DNA of 64,000 nt, from NCBI RefSeq assembly GCF_028640845.1, contig NC_080540.1, forward strand, positions 152,341,920 through 152,405,919, written 5' to 3'. The position numbers and the translations under genes are program-made. Below the pieces are notes generated by a model that saw only the letters and a program-made list of their open reading frames with translations, searched no databases and was not told the DNA's origin. Positions 1 to 10,187 of the stretch are shown one piece after another. Each line of letters starts with the position of its first letter. Position 1 is the stretch's first letter. The DNA is from Ahaetulla prasina. Lineage: Eukaryota; Chordata; Lepidosauria; Squamata; Colubridae.

Positions 1-142
1 TAAGGGAGGAAATGGGGATTTTGCAGTAACCTTCTCCTGAGGGAAGAGAGGGAATGGAGATTTTACAGTATCCTTCCCCTGTCATGCCCACCAAGCCACA
101 CCCACAGAACCGGTAGTAAAAAAAAATTGAAACCCATCACTG
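1..142 (+). mobile_element. hAT-A MITE, 3' part only (cut by window edge)
   Basis: This is the right-hand part of a non-autonomous hAT-like element present five times in the window (also 2542, 11812, 15461 and, reversed, 57363). It carries the family's ACAGAACCGGTAGTAAAA block and ends in a terminal repeat close to TGAAACCCACCACTG. Complete copies have 8-bp target duplications and CAG-starting ends, which is the hAT signature. No coding capacity is visible. Confidence 0.75.
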
Positions 143-1349
143 AAGGATATGCCTAGCTTTCCCAAACTGGCTAGCCAATCAGATCTCTAGGCTTTTCCAC
201 CTTGAAGTCCTCAACCTCTATAAAAATCTTTGCTTTTTCACATTTTGGGCCTCTATTTCTTGTAAAATAGGGAAATGATGATTATTACGATAAACCTTGG
301 TTCTTCTTCTCAGCGTTGTGCTCCTTCTTCAGGCTGAACCTCAATGATAATAACTCTTTCACAGCCCAAATTATCCCATGGTTAATTGCGAGGTACAACA
401 GATGCCATCAATGACACATTCAGCTGAACAAAGGGAAATGTGTGCATAAATCCAACAAAAAAGTCAAAATGTTTGGCTGAGATTATTTTTCTGGAAATAC
501 AAAGGAGGTGGTTCTTCATTTTATTTTTTAACTGTTTTACAAAACGCCTATCTTATGGCTCACAATTCTGTTCTCTTACACCATTACTAAATTTTGGTAG
601 CTCAACTAGAATTTGATTGTGCACTTGGAAATGATTCCAGAAACATTTAGAATTACCAGCAACTTATTAAGACCACAAAAAGGTGTTTCTTATGTTACAA
701 TGTCTGTCTATTTGTCTATGATTGAGTTCTCAGTGGGCCATTCAGAATAGCATCTACATAAACAGCAACATCTAAATTAAAGCAAAATTGAAAATTAGTT
801 TACTCATTTAGCATTTTTGGTGTGGTCTCTAATCAGCTTGTGGTCTGGATCTTCTGCATTAAATTGGAAGCTTATTTCAAGATTTGAAATAAAGGAACAG
901 TAACTATTTACACAATCTGCTGAAAGCTTATTATGAGGAATATGTTCAATATCTCTTTATTTCTTTTGTAAACTGCAAAATGCATTTAAGGTTCCTTCAT
1001 CATTGCTTCCTTTTCAATGCATGTCTCTCCATGCCTATCGACGGTAATGCAAATCAACAGGTATATGCATTTAATGCATATTTCCCAGCAATCTTTCAAA
1101 AACCAGGAGAAACAATGGGAACAGGAAGGTTTTCAATGTGTTGTCTTTGCAAGAATAATTGTTTACAGATTTACCAGCTGAAAAAAATAGAAAAGAAACA
1201 TATGTGTAGGACTATGTGGGCAGGGGGTGTCATTATTGTTTGAAATCCTTTAGGTATGCAGTTGTGATTGTTGTGTTGGAAGCAGAAAAATCACCCAGAG
1301 TTAAAATCCAATCTAAAGCGCAAATAAGCACCTGACCTTTCATAGGACA
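143..1349. other. No gene or recognised repeat
   Basis: AT-rich sequence with no recognisable repeat and no convincing reading frame. The 87-codon frame at 980-1243 has no domain, splice context or codon pattern that supports a gene. Confidence 0.5.
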
Positions 1350-1576
1350 ACAGCAATAGCGATAGCACTTAGACTTATATATTGCTTCACAGTGCTTTCC
1401 AGCCCTGTCTAAGCAGTTTATGCAGTCAGCATATTGCCCCCAGCAATCTGGGTCCTCATTTTACTGACCTCAGAAGGATAGAAGACTGAGTCAACCTTAA
1501 AGCAGTCAGGATCGAACTGCTGGCAGTGGGCAGAGTTAGCCTGCAATACTGCATTCTAACCCCTGCGCTACCACGA
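1350..1576 (-). mobile_element. tRNA-derived SINE
   Basis: On the minus strand this reads as a squamate tRNA-type SINE. A head like GTGGTAGCGCAGGGGTTAGAATGC is followed by a pol III B-box-like GTTCGATCC (complement of about 1509-1519). The body GTAAAATGAGGACCCAGATTG and GGGGGCAATATGC follow, and the tail is CTATCGCTATTGCTG. The same body recurs at 46015-46175. A-box and B-box features imply transcription by RNA polymerase III when the element was active. Confidence 0.7.
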
Positions 1577-1710
1577 CAAAGAAAGCAAAGAAGCACCACC
1601 CAACAGCCACATCTCAAGTATATGAGCTGCAGTGGTCGAAAAAAAACCCCAATAATTAACAACAGTGCACTCTCTGGCAGGTATAGTAGTTAAATAATCT
1701 ATTTGCACTG

Positions 1711-2079
1711 TACAGCCAGTCCTCAGAACCATTTGTTTAGTGACCATTCAAAGTTACAACCCCACCGAAAAAAGTGATCAGTCCTCATAGTTAAAACCGT
1801 CACAGAATCCCCATGGTCACATGGCTAAAATTTGGGAGGGTTGCCGTGTCCTGGGATCACATGATCACCATTTGCAACCTTCCCAGTCATTTTCTGACAA
1901 GCAAAGCAAATGGGGGAAGCCGGATTCACTTAATGACTACGATTCCCTTAATAGTGAATTGCTTAACCGCGATGGCAATAAAAGCTCATAAAACCAGGTG
2001 CGACTCACCTAACCACTGCTTTGCTTAAACAACAGAAATTCTGGTCCCAATTGTGGTTGTAAGTCAAGGACTGCCTGTA
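1711..2079. mobile_element. Palindromic MITE-P copy
   Basis: Member of a repeat whose ends are inverted copies of ACAGGTAGTCCTCGACTTAC and whose interior repeats short phrases such as GTTAAGTGAATC and GTCATGTGATCACC. Copies also lie at 4620-5550 (split), 7895-8217, 32201-32588, 49083-49312 and 59457-60435 (split). The near-palindromic layout without coding sequence fits a non-autonomous DNA transposon. The superfamily is unresolved because no clean target duplication could be fixed. Confidence 0.65.
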
Positions 2080-2541
2080 TTAGAAAGAACAAGGCTGACA
2101 AAATGTGAGACGGCATTTTGACCACCAGCAGTAACAGCTGCACAGTGACACACAGACAGAGGTCAAATGATTTCCTGCAAAATTCAGCAAATTTTCATTT
2201 TGAAAATGGATAGGAGAACAAGCTCAAGAAAGATCACCCAGAAAGCTTTCTGAACTGCTAGGCTCACTGGCTGACTCTTGTAGTTAATAGTTGCTTATTG
2301 AGTCCACTCGCAATTTGGGACAGTACTGCATAGTGGTTGAGTCCATATCATATGGTGGGTGGAGGGGCAGGGTGATGATATTCTATATTTTTCTGAAGGA
2401 GTTTGAGGTTTTACATTTGATTTAAAGAGCACGTGTGACATATTTTGCACTTCAGTCTAGTTTTTTTAAAATCTATTTTCCAAGAGGCTTTTTTCAGCGA
2501 GCATAATCCGAGGAAGTTGAAAGCCACATATGGCCTACAGC
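2080..2541. other. No gene or recognised repeat
   Basis: No recognisable element or coding sequence was seen between the MITE-P and hAT-A copies. Confidence 0.5.
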
Positions 2542-2848
2542 AGAGGTAGGTTTCAGCAGGTTCTGACCAGTTCTGGAGAACCAGTAACGGAAATTTTGAG
2601 TAGTTCGGAGAACCAGTAGTAAAAATTCTGACTGGCCCCACCCCCATCTATTCTCTGCCTCCCAAGTCCCAGCTGATCGGGAGGAAATGGGGATTTTGCA
2701 GTAATCTTCCCCTGGAGTGTGGAGGGAATGGAGATTTTACAGTATCTTTCCCCTGCCATCCCCACCAAGCCATCCCCACCAAGCCATGCCACACCCACCA
2801 AGCCATGCCCACAGAACTGGTAGTAAAAAAATTTGAAACCCACCACTG
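2542..2848 (+). mobile_element. hAT-A MITE, complete
   Basis: Full-length 307-bp copy. It starts CAGAGGTAGGTTTCAGCAGG and ends TTTGAAACCCACCACTG, so its termini are imperfect inverted repeats. The flanking octamers are GCCTACAG (2534-2541) and GCCCATAA (2849-2856). They agree at five of eight positions and all three differences are transitions, as expected for an old 8-bp hAT target duplication. Confidence 0.8.
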
Positions 2849-2861
2849 GCCCATAAACCCT

Positions 2862-3055
2862 GGTTGCCCACAGTTCCTCTATAATAATAATAATAACAAC
2901 AACATTCCCCACCATCCAGCCAGAGTTGAAGAAGCTTCTTGGGTGAAAAGCGAAATGTCTTTAAAAAAAACCCAAAAAAACTAGGAAGTCCAGTTGCCTC
3001 TTGAAAAAGCACCTTTGGGACAACCATGACCTGGATGACTGAGAATCTCCATAGA
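2862..3055 (+). mobile_element. Penelope-like 3' fragment
   Basis: The stretch runs from GTTGAAGAAGCTTCTTGGG through GCGAAATGTC and CCAGTTGCCTCTTGAAAAAG to GACTGAGAATCTCCATAGAC. This is a terminal sequence I recognise as common in vertebrate Penelope-like retroelements. Parts of the same tail recur at 22448-22497 (reverse) and 31472-31600. A CAA microsatellite directly abuts its right end. Confidence 0.55.
2926..2959 (+). ncRNA. Degenerate hammerhead-like motif
   Basis: Reading 5' to 3': TTGAAGA, A, GCTTC, an 8-base loop, AAAGC, then GAAATGTC. This follows the hammerhead order (CUGANGA core, stem II, GAAA, short self-complementary stem III, cleavage-site C). The first core base is T instead of C and one stem II pair is lost, so this copy is probably inactive. 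See 8623-8656 for an intact version. Confidence 0.4.
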
Positions 3056-3083
3056 CAACAACAACAACAACAACAACAACAAT
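3054..3083. repeat. (CAA)n microsatellite
   Basis: About nine CAA units follow the Penelope 3' fragment immediately, so the array may have grown from the element's tail. Confidence 0.9.
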
Positions 3084-4619
3084 AGTTACATTAAATATAA
3101 CGCCTCCCTCAAGGAGAGCTCGACTGTTTGTAGTAGTTTGCTTCTGCGTTCTTCCAGATTTTTTCCCCCAATTCCCAGTTTAATCTCCTATCTGAGCACT
3201 AAGCCTTGCTTAGTTTTATAGATCAAGCAAAGTCTACAAATAGCTAACATCTGCTGAGAAAAGTTACTTGTAAACACATACATTTACCAAAGTTTCGCTA
3301 CATAACATCTGTCAGAAGAATATTTTGGGGTTCCAACTTGAGCCAGGGTTTTGCAAAAATAAATAAAAATGAGATCCAAATAACTGTGAGGAAAGAAGAA
3401 ATATTTACTCATAAAACAAAGGAGTTTGCCTTTCAGGGCAGCTGCAGGGAAATGGGGCATAGCAATATAGTTAAATAGGGAGTTTGTCCTGAGTGTGGAA
3501 GTATCTACATGCTGAATCTAGGGTGACACTTGAGGGACATGTGTGTGTGTGTGTGGGGGGGGGTAGGTCAGCTATGATGTTTATTCTTGTGAATATGCAA
3601 TTCCTCTTGGAGATCTAATTTAATTAACACTATTTGCATTTGCAAACCTTATCCTTTGATATGTGGATTAGGTCTGGGTAGCTTTCTTGGGGGTTTGAGG
3701 AAGTGGGGGTTCTTCTTGGGGGTCTTGAAGACAAGATTTTCCCCGTTTCCTATTTTTACTGAATTAACTTAGTTTCAGCTTGACTGTCAACTATTTAGTG
3801 GAAACGTTGATTCTCGAATAAAGTATATTTTGATATAAACATTTCTCACACATCCCAGGTCCAACTGATCTAGTGGAACAACAGATTTCAAGGCTAATAA
3901 GAAACTCTTGAACGAAGTACACGAGCACAAGGCTAGATGGAGCAATTCTCTTGTCTCTTTAAAGCAGATCTGCAGTTCATTAGCAGAGTTATGTATCAAA
4001 TTATGCTTACCTCTTTACTAAATCAATCTTTTCTCTCCTCTTCACTTATACCACCTGCTGAACTAAAAACAAAAGGCAGTTGGAGGCGGATTGATTATAC
4101 TGACCTGATTTCATTTGGATTCATCCTGTGTTAAAAGAGAACAAAACTACTGTATTTCAAGCACCCAGCTAGATGGTAAAAGCCCAAAAAAAAAAAAAGA
4201 ACGGAAAGATATTATTTCCAGTTCAAAGGAGAGAACATTGATCAAATAGTTAAGGAACTTTTGGCAGCAAGATACTCAGTAGATGAATGTAACTTTAAAA
4301 AAAAATCCTGTAAACATCATTAGGGAAAAATGATTGCATTTGGTTCCCCTCTTTCATTTTAAGTGTAGGCGACTGCTTCCTTCTGGTTTCCAATGCATCA
4401 GATCTAAGCATTAAGTACATCTAAGAAAATAGTCAAAATCTTTTCATCTTCAGTATCCAGGCATCCTAATATGGATTTCAAAATATCATTTAGAATCCAT
4501 GAGAGAAATTCTACCCCCAAATCATTGCATCTTTGAGGGTATCCTTGTTGCATCTGGTAAACAGCAACAGTAAATTTTATCTCTCAGGACAGGCCCAACT
4601 ATGGAGGAGGAGGATGTTT
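3084..4619. other. TE-poor stretch, no gene seen
   Basis: Apart from a short (GT)n at about 3539-3556 and a poly-A run near 4185, I see no recognisable repeat. No coding pattern is convincing. Confidence 0.5.
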
Positions 4620-4852
4620 CTAGCGGTACAGAGAGTCCTTGACTTATGACCACAATTGATTCCAGAGTTTCTGGTAAAGCTGTTGTTAAGCGAGTCGTGC
4701 ACAATTTTGTGACCTTTTTTGCCACGGTTGTTAAATGAATGTTAACAATTGTTGTTAAGCGAATCTGGCTTCCCCAATGACTTTGCTTGTCAGAATCCAC
4801 TGGAAAGGACACAAACAGGGATTGCGTGACTCCAAGACACTCCAGCGGTCAT

Positions 4853-5158
4853 GTTGTGTCTCGTCCAATCTCACCTCAGCCAGGGTCTTCTTATCTGCTT
4901 CCGAACACGGAAGAAGAAATACCTCCAGCCCCCAGCTCTGGCTCCATGCCCAGACAGGCTGAAGAAGAAGAAATACCTCCAGCCCCCAGCTCTGGCTCCA
5001 TACCCAGGCAAACGGAGCAACTAGACCCCTCCCCCTCCTCCACAGCATGTGAGCCTGAGGAAGGTTTATTACCAACAGCTGCAGACTGAAGTGACCCTCA
5101 CGTCAGAAGACTTGATAGGCGGAGGCAACAGAAGGAAGGGCGGGGCAGGCCTGGATAA
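4853..5158 (+). pseudogene. Open frame inside LTR-1, interrupted by one stop
   Basis: Starting at the second base of the LTR, this frame reads VVSRPISPQPG and continues as a Ser/Pro/Glu-rich stretch. It reaches a TGA at 5087-5089 and runs on in the same frame through VRRLDRRRQQK to a TAA at 5156-5158. There is no ATG near the start, so it could be the end of an upstream internal ORF that ran into the 3' LTR. The same frame and basic motif occur in the reverse-oriented LTR at 16038-16582. Function unknown. Confidence 0.5.
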
Positions 5159-5189
5159 GTGCTGAGTCATGGAGCCACACCCCATGGCC

Positions 5190-5197
5190 TATATAAA
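5190..5197 (+). promoter_or_regulatory. LTR-1 TATA box
   Basis: TATATAAA, preceded by the GC-rich block GGGCGGGGCAGGCCTGG near 5140, forms a compact pol II promoter inside the LTR. It supports the plus orientation. Confidence 0.6.
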
Positions 5198-5766
5198 GGA
5201 CTTGCTTTCTGGCATTCTCTGAGTCAGGCAAAGTCTAAACATATCTTGCTGAAGTCACTTTCTGGTCTCCTGCCTGCCTTGAGGACTTTGCTAGGACTTT
5301 GGCAGAGCTGCAGAGGCACACCTGATTCGGATTTCCCTGACCCGGCCGTCAGCGGAGGAGTGGGACACGACAGGTCATTAATACGTGCTGGTTGCCTACA
5401 AATGCCCAAATTTTGGTCAGGTGGCTATGGTGATGCTGTGATGTAAATGCATAATATATGCATGAAAATGACATAAATGTGTCATAAACCAATCATAAGT
5501 CACTTTTTTCAGTTGTAACTGAATTGTCGCTAGAAGGCAACAGTGACCAAGTATTGAAGAACTGTGTTGTGTTGCTTATTCTACATTTCATAAGCAACCT
5601 GCCCTTTCCCTAGTTAGTAAATCATCTTTAAACGAGAAGGATGAGCCTGTTAGAGATCAAATACAGAGGCCATCTTCCAGCAAGGTAGAAGATTTCAACT
5701 GTAAATCAGAGCTTGTCTAACCAACCCTGAAAATGCAGTATAGCAAGTGGAGGAACAGGTGCACAG

Positions 5767-5819
5767 ATACCTAGTACAACTGGTGCCTAGTATAGATTGG
5801 TACCAGTTGTACTAGGTAT
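5767..5819. repeat. Perfect 18-bp inverted repeat
   Basis: ATACCTAGTACAACTGGT at 5767-5784 is matched exactly in reverse complement by 5802-5819, with a 17-base loop. It sits at the left edge of the CR1 fragment, so it may be a rearrangement formed at the insertion junction. Confidence 0.8.
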
Positions 5820-6530
5820 TTGACTTTGGAAAAAGTGCAAAGAAGAGCAACTAAGCTGAATAAAGGCCTGGAGACAAAAACATACAAAGAATAGTTGCAG
5901 GTACCAGGTATGGCTAGTCTAATGAAAAGAAGGACTAAGGTTGACATGATAGCCGTATTCCAGTATTTGAAGGGCTGGCACAAAGAAGAGGGGGTCAAGT
6001 TATTTTCCAAAGCACCAGAAGGCAAGACAAGAAGCAATGGATGAAAATTCATTAGAAAAGGAGCAACCTGGAATTAAGGAAAAACTTCCTAACAGTGAGC
6101 ACAATTAACCAGTGGAACATCTTGCCTTCAGAAATTATGGGTGCTTCATCACCTGAGGTTTTTAAGAAGAGATTGGGCAGCCTGTGGGACCGGAAGTTGG
6201 CAAATGGGCCATTTCTGGCCTCTGGGGGGCCTCCGGGAGGGGGGTGGGGAAGGCCATTTTCGCCCTCCCCAGACTCCTAGAGAAGCTCTGGAGGCTGGAA
6301 ACCGCAAAAAAATGGGCCTTCCCCACCATCACTCCAAGGCCCTCTGGAGGCAGGAAACAGCCTGCTTCCCTACTTCTGATGGGCCCACTGATATGGCTAC
6401 ATGTGCTACCTGTGGCACATGTGCCATAGGTTTGCCGTCACAGGTATCAGGTCTCCTGCTTGAACTAGTGTTGAACTAGAAGACCTTCAAGGTCTCTTCT
6501 AGCTCTATTCTGATTAATTGATTGACTCAG
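5800..6530 (+). mobile_element. CR1 LINE 3' end
   Basis: Decayed translation shows the CR1 reverse-transcriptase tail: a LEKVQRRATKL-like start, then MASLMKRRTKVDMIAVFQYL and a KLFS...GKTRSNG region. The end GAAGACCTTCAAGGTCTCTTC, TAGCTCTATTCTG and ATTGATTG-type tail is the typical CR1 3' terminus. The element is strongly 5'-truncated and interrupted by the GC-rich segment at 6190-6415. Confidence 0.8.
6190..6415. repeat. GC-rich interspersed segment inside CR1
   Basis: It is made of phrases such as GGCCTCTGGGGGGCCTCC, GCCCTCCCCAGACTC and AGGCCCTCTGGAGGCAGG. It resembles the segment at 63720-64000 in composition and phrase content. It lies within the CR1 3' end and is absent from the normal CR1 structure, so it is an insertion. 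Family not recognised. Confidence 0.5.
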
Positions 6531-7894
6531 GACCAGGCTGGTAATTCCAGCTCATCTCACGCAAAGGCTAAGCGTTGCCTTTCATTAAGCATCTTCTGTG
6601 CATAGTATATGCTGGTTTAGTAGTGCACCTTGTGTCTTGCCTCAGCCTGTTAAATCCCCTTTGGAAACCTTGACTCTTGCAGATATTTCGTTTGATCTTG
6701 AAGCTTAGTACCAGATAGGAATTGTTGTACTTACAAAAATCTCCGTAGGGTTCGAAGTTGTAAAGTACTGCCTTTCCCATTTTCAGTGCAAAGACGATAC
6801 AGAGCTTTGGATTTGAAAAGAAAAGGTACTTTGGAGCAAGCGGGGAGAGTCATATCACTCAATCTGTAACTTCTTCAAGTATTCTCCCAGGCTTGTGTTT
6901 TGTCATTTGCAGCTGCAGTGCAATCCCAAGGGAGGGGGGGAAACATGGTTGCTTGAGGAAGTTGCAAGCAGATGCCATGTGTATGGCTTCGTATCTCTGA
7001 ATCCCCCTTTTGCCTTTAAATCTGAACTGCCACACGGCTCAGTGCTGTGGCTCTGCTCAAATTTAGATGGCCTCCTTATTGAACTCAGCAGGATAGCTAC
7101 CATCTGCATCCTGGTACCCATATGCTGTTCCAGGCATTGAGATAATAGATAGAATCAAATAATTAATTCTGTAAGTTTGAACTGCTGGGGAAATGCTAAC
7201 TTCAGTCTTCCCTTCTATGATTTCTTCTTCCCTTAGCCAATAAAACAAGCCTGCCTGCCCATCAATCAAGGATAATTAGCGCCTTGCCAATTTGGAATCC
7301 CTCATCGAGTAGACTGGGAAACAGTCGACCAGTACATGAAATTTGGAAAGCCCCATTGTTCAATCTGAGCAGACAGTGGCAGACCAAGGATTTGATGAAA
7401 TCTACTCTCTCCAACATTCCACAAAATGGAAATTGGCAACATGAACCCCTTGGTGGATTTATAACTAGAGATATTCAAGGTTTCTGTTGAGTCAACATTT
7501 CACAGTGAACTGACTTGATCGACATCTTCAAGATGAATGTACCAATTAATTCTAGACTTATCTGAATTTTCCAGGGCAGCTTTTGCTTCAGCTTCTACTT
7601 TAGGCAAAACTTTGAGAGAAAACACCTTCAGAAATGCATGCTTTGTGAGAAAAAATACTTTCAGAAAAGCATATCAAAATATGTATTTAAATATGCATTT
7701 TTGCATGGTAGATTTAAAAATTCACGCTTTTTAAAAAATATCTAAGTTGAACGCAGAGACAGAATGAAACCAACTTATGAATAAACACACACTAAACTGA
7801 TTCAGACCATACTTGTTCATCCTCACTGATAACAGCAATTTACTGGATAGTGGGGATATTATATATTTGTGCTCATTATATATCATACACATTG
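6531..7894. other. TE-poor stretch, no gene seen
   Basis: 1.36 kb without a recognised repeat. The short frames here have no domain or splice context. Nothing can be assigned. Confidence 0.5.
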
Positions 7895-8217
7895 GCACCT
7901 GTAGTAGTCATCCAATTATATGACTTTTGCCATGGCTGTTAAGCAAATCATACAGCTCTTAAATGAATCCAGCTTCCCGCATTCACTTTGCTTGTTGGAA
8001 GGTGCCTGGAAAGGTCACAGACAGCAATCACACGAACCCCTGCACAGCTGACATAAATATCTGCCAGTTGTCAAGCATCCAAATTTTAATCACATGACCA
8101 CTGTGGATGCTGCAACGCCTCTAGGGGCAAGGACCGGGTGTACGTTGCTTTTTTCAATGCTGTCATTACTTCAAGCAGTCATTAAATAAATGGTGATAAA
8201 TCAAAGACTATCTATAA
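7895..8217. mobile_element. MITE-P copy, degenerate
   Basis: Contains the family phrases GCCATGGCTGTTAAGCAAATC, TTCACTTTGCTTGTTGGAAG and AATCACATGACCACTG. It is inverted relative to the copy at 32201. Both terminal repeats are eroded. Confidence 0.6.
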
Positions 8218-8457
8218 TAGCCAAAGAGGGCTCCTCTATTATAGTTGACATATTTACTCTCTCCTTGCCCTGTAGTTTGTATATTTTAATTTTTAATGAT
8301 ATTTTAAACTTTTAATAATCATTTTTAAAAATATTTTTATAATGACAATTTGTATCTCTTACTGTTCTATTTGATTATGGCATGCTATCCAGAATTGCTC
8401 ATGGTAAAATAGGCAGCTACTGTAAATAAATTTGATAAATAATAATAATAATGATAA

Positions 8458-8570
8458 TGATAAATATAATAATTATATATATCTATATCTATATATCTCC
8501 ACACAAGTAGGATGTATATATAGTAGATATATATAGTAGGGTGTAGGGTGTATATATAGTGTATGTATAT
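8458..8570. repeat. AT-rich dinucleotide/minisatellite tract
   Basis: Mixed TA/TATC repeats and TAGGGTGTATATATAG units lie immediately left of the Penelope 3' fragment. Confidence 0.75.
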
Positions 8571-8690
8571 AGGTCTTTGGTTGTTCGGGTTTTCTCCCGT
8601 GTAAAATTGGAAGTGTCTTGGCGACGTTTCGACGAAGTCTCATTCGTCATCTTCAGGCTTCAGCTTCGTGCTTGTATAGTGTATGTATAG
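8571..8690 (-). mobile_element. Penelope-like 3' fragment
   Basis: On the minus strand it reads CTGAAGATGACGAATGAGAC, TTCGTCGAAACGTC, CCAAGACACTTCCAATTTTAC and CGGGAGAAAACCCGAAC. This is the type of terminal sequence seen in Penelope-like elements of amniotes. Another partial copy forms the hairpin at 8761-8836. Confidence 0.6.
8623..8656 (-). ncRNA. Hammerhead-ribozyme-like motif with intact core
   Basis: Minus strand 5' to 3': CTGAAGA (8656-8650), T, GACGAA (8648-8643), loop TGAGAC, TTCGTC (8636-8631), GAAACGTC (8630-8623). CUGANGA and GAAA are the two invariant hammerhead core strands. GACGAA/TTCGTC is a perfect 6-bp stem II, and ACGT is self-complementary, as in the minimal stem III reported for Penelope-like hammerheads. 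Cleavage would follow the C of GTC. Helix I is weak in this copy. Activity is inferred from sequence only. Confidence 0.6.
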
Positions 8691-8699
8691 TGTATATAT

Positions 8700-8700
8700 A

Positions 8701-8738
<38 letters not shown>

Positions 8739-8760
8739 CGTGTGCTTGTGCGTGTGCGTG
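8700..8760. repeat. (TG)n microsatellite
   Basis: TG/TGTGCG repeat array. CA repeats at about 8866-8879 lie on the other side of the hairpin, so the two arrays extend its fold-back. Confidence 0.9.
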
Positions 8761-8836
8761 CAGGTTTTGGTATGTTCGGGTCTTTTCCCGTGTAAGATTG
8801 AAAAGATGGGAAAAGACCCAAACATGCCAAAACCTG
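8761..8836. repeat. 29-bp inverted repeat (hairpin)
   Basis: Arms 8761-8789 and 8808-8836 are reverse complements with two mismatches and an 18-base loop. Each arm is a piece of the Penelope-like terminal repeat (GTTCGGGTCTTTTCCCG, compare GTTCGGGTTTTCTCCCG at 8583). Two fragments therefore sit head to head. Confidence 0.8.
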
Positions 8837-9088
8837 CATACATATATCCGTGAAAACCTACAAATACACACACACACACCACTATAAATTTGGTAGGTGC
8901 ATGTAAAAGGCCTATGGAGAAGAGGGTCTGAGAAGGTGGGACATTCTGTTCAGATGTAAGTGAGATGCCAATAACACGATCATGAATCAATCCTTATAAT
9001 GTTCTGATCCCTTGATCTGCATAGAGAAATCTCAGTCCATATGGGATCGCTTTTGGAGCAGGCAGAGTGACCATCCAGTGTTTCATAG

Positions 9089-9253
9089 CAGTGGCCCCCA
9101 GCCCTTCCAGCTTTGCGACCAATGGTCTTGTATATGTGCCACTTATGAAAATGAAGTTTCATGAATTCACACACCCTCCTGCCACTTGTCAGCCCAATTC
9201 TCAATGGGCTGCGGTCCGCTATTGGACCACGGACCCAGGATTGGGGACTCCTG
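9089..9253. mobile_element. hAT-B MITE
   Basis: It starts CAGTGGCCCCCAGCCC and ends GGATTGGGGACTCCTG, matching the CAGGGGTCCCCAACC inverted ends of this family (also 24789 and 50351). Flanks TTTCATAG (9081-9088) and TTTCACAG (9254-9261) form an 8-bp target duplication with one transition. Confidence 0.8.
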
Positions 9254-9284
9254 TTTCACAGAACTGAAAATCTACTTTGCGCCG

Positions 9285-9376
9285 TATCCCTCCCTCCCTC
9301 CCTCCCTCTCTCTCTCTCTGTGTGTCTCTGTCTCTGTCTCTCTCTCTGTCTCTCTCTCTCTCTCTCTGTTTCTGTC
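9285..9376. repeat. (TCCC)n and (TC)n microsatellites
   Basis: TCCC units grade into a TC/TCTG array. Frames read from it are low-complexity artefacts. Confidence 0.9.
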
Positions 9377-10187
9377 GCTCTCTGAATCCAATTGCAATCT
9401 TCTAAACCACTGCATTTCAACAGTTTCTTCTATCAATATCTACAGCAAGAATGTCTCTATCACTTTAAAACCCACTTAAGGCACCTCGGAAGTTTAGCTG
9501 TCAAGACTAGGTACAGAATTTCCAGAGCTGAAATTTTTGACTAATGGCACTCTTGAATCTTAAGTGGGGGAAGCTTTTAAAGTGTTCTAAAGACAAAGGA
9601 TGGAGTATAAAATCACTGAGTGGGATTTTTCCCTTCTGGATTACGCAAGAATGTAGACCACTTCTATAATAAATTCATTTTGACAGCTGCTTAAAAATTT
9701 ACTAAGCCCGACAACACAGGCTGAAAATAAAAGAGAGACTACAGATAACTCAGCTGTTTATCCTTCTGCCCAAGCCCAGAAAACACTTATCTTTTTAAAA
9801 GGAGCCATATTTTACTGTATTACCTTGCTGAATGGAAGAATTATTGTTTTCTTTATTCCCTTCTCTGACTCTCTCCATTGTTTTGGTACACAACTGATCT
9901 GAGAGCCAGCGTGGTTAAGTGAGAAGATGGGAGATGACAGTATAAAAACCCATTTCATCTGAGGGATTCTTTGAGTAAGGAAGCCGACACGGATCCTCCT
10001 TCCCTTCTGAGAGGCTTAAAGGCAGATGGCAGCAGGTACCCTGAGAAGCAAAGGATGGCCCTCTTGGAGCAAGAAAGGCATGGCCAGAGATACTGGTGAT
10101 AAGAAGTCTTTGGAATGATATGGAAAGGGGGATGAGGGAACCTCCAAAAATGCAGTATTAAAAACCATAGGCAAGTGGATTCTTACA
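9377..10187. other. No gene or recognised repeat
   Basis: No recognisable element and no coding evidence in this 0.8 kb. Confidence 0.5.

Larger units (their letters stand above)
4852..5372 (+). mobile_element. Solo LTR (LTR-1), 521 bp
   Basis: It starts TGTTGTGTCTCGTCC and ends GGAGTGGGACACGACA, so the termini are TG...CA and inverted. It is flanked by GGTCA on both sides (4847-4851 and 5373-5377), a 5-bp target duplication. A TATA box TATATAAA lies at 5190-5197, giving plus orientation. No internal retroelement region remains, so this is the product of recombination between two LTRs. A 53-bp direct duplication (CTCCAGCCCCCAGCTCTGG units near 4922 and 4975) is present. The 5-bp duplication fits a Gypsy-type element, though some ERVs also make 5 bp. 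Confidence 0.85.
4620..5550. mobile_element. MITE-P copy split by a solo LTR
   Basis: The left part (4620-4846) begins GAGAGTCCTTGACTTATGACC and holds the MITE-P phrases GTTGTTAAGCGAATCTGGC and CCAATGACTTTGCTTGTCAG. The right part (5378-5550) resumes with CAAATTTTGGTCAGGTGGC and ends with TCATAAGTCAC. The interruption is exactly the solo LTR at 4852-5372 plus one copy of its 5-bp target duplication. Confidence 0.7.

Noticed and set aside
2553..3027. Overlapping minus-strand frames of about 70-120 codons
   Set aside because: They are shadows of the hAT-A MITE; the same frames appear wherever the family occurs (for example 15473-15817).
8618..8990. Several overlapping Cys/His/Thr-rich frames
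   Set aside because: They are readings of TG/CA arrays and Penelope tail sequence on both strands.
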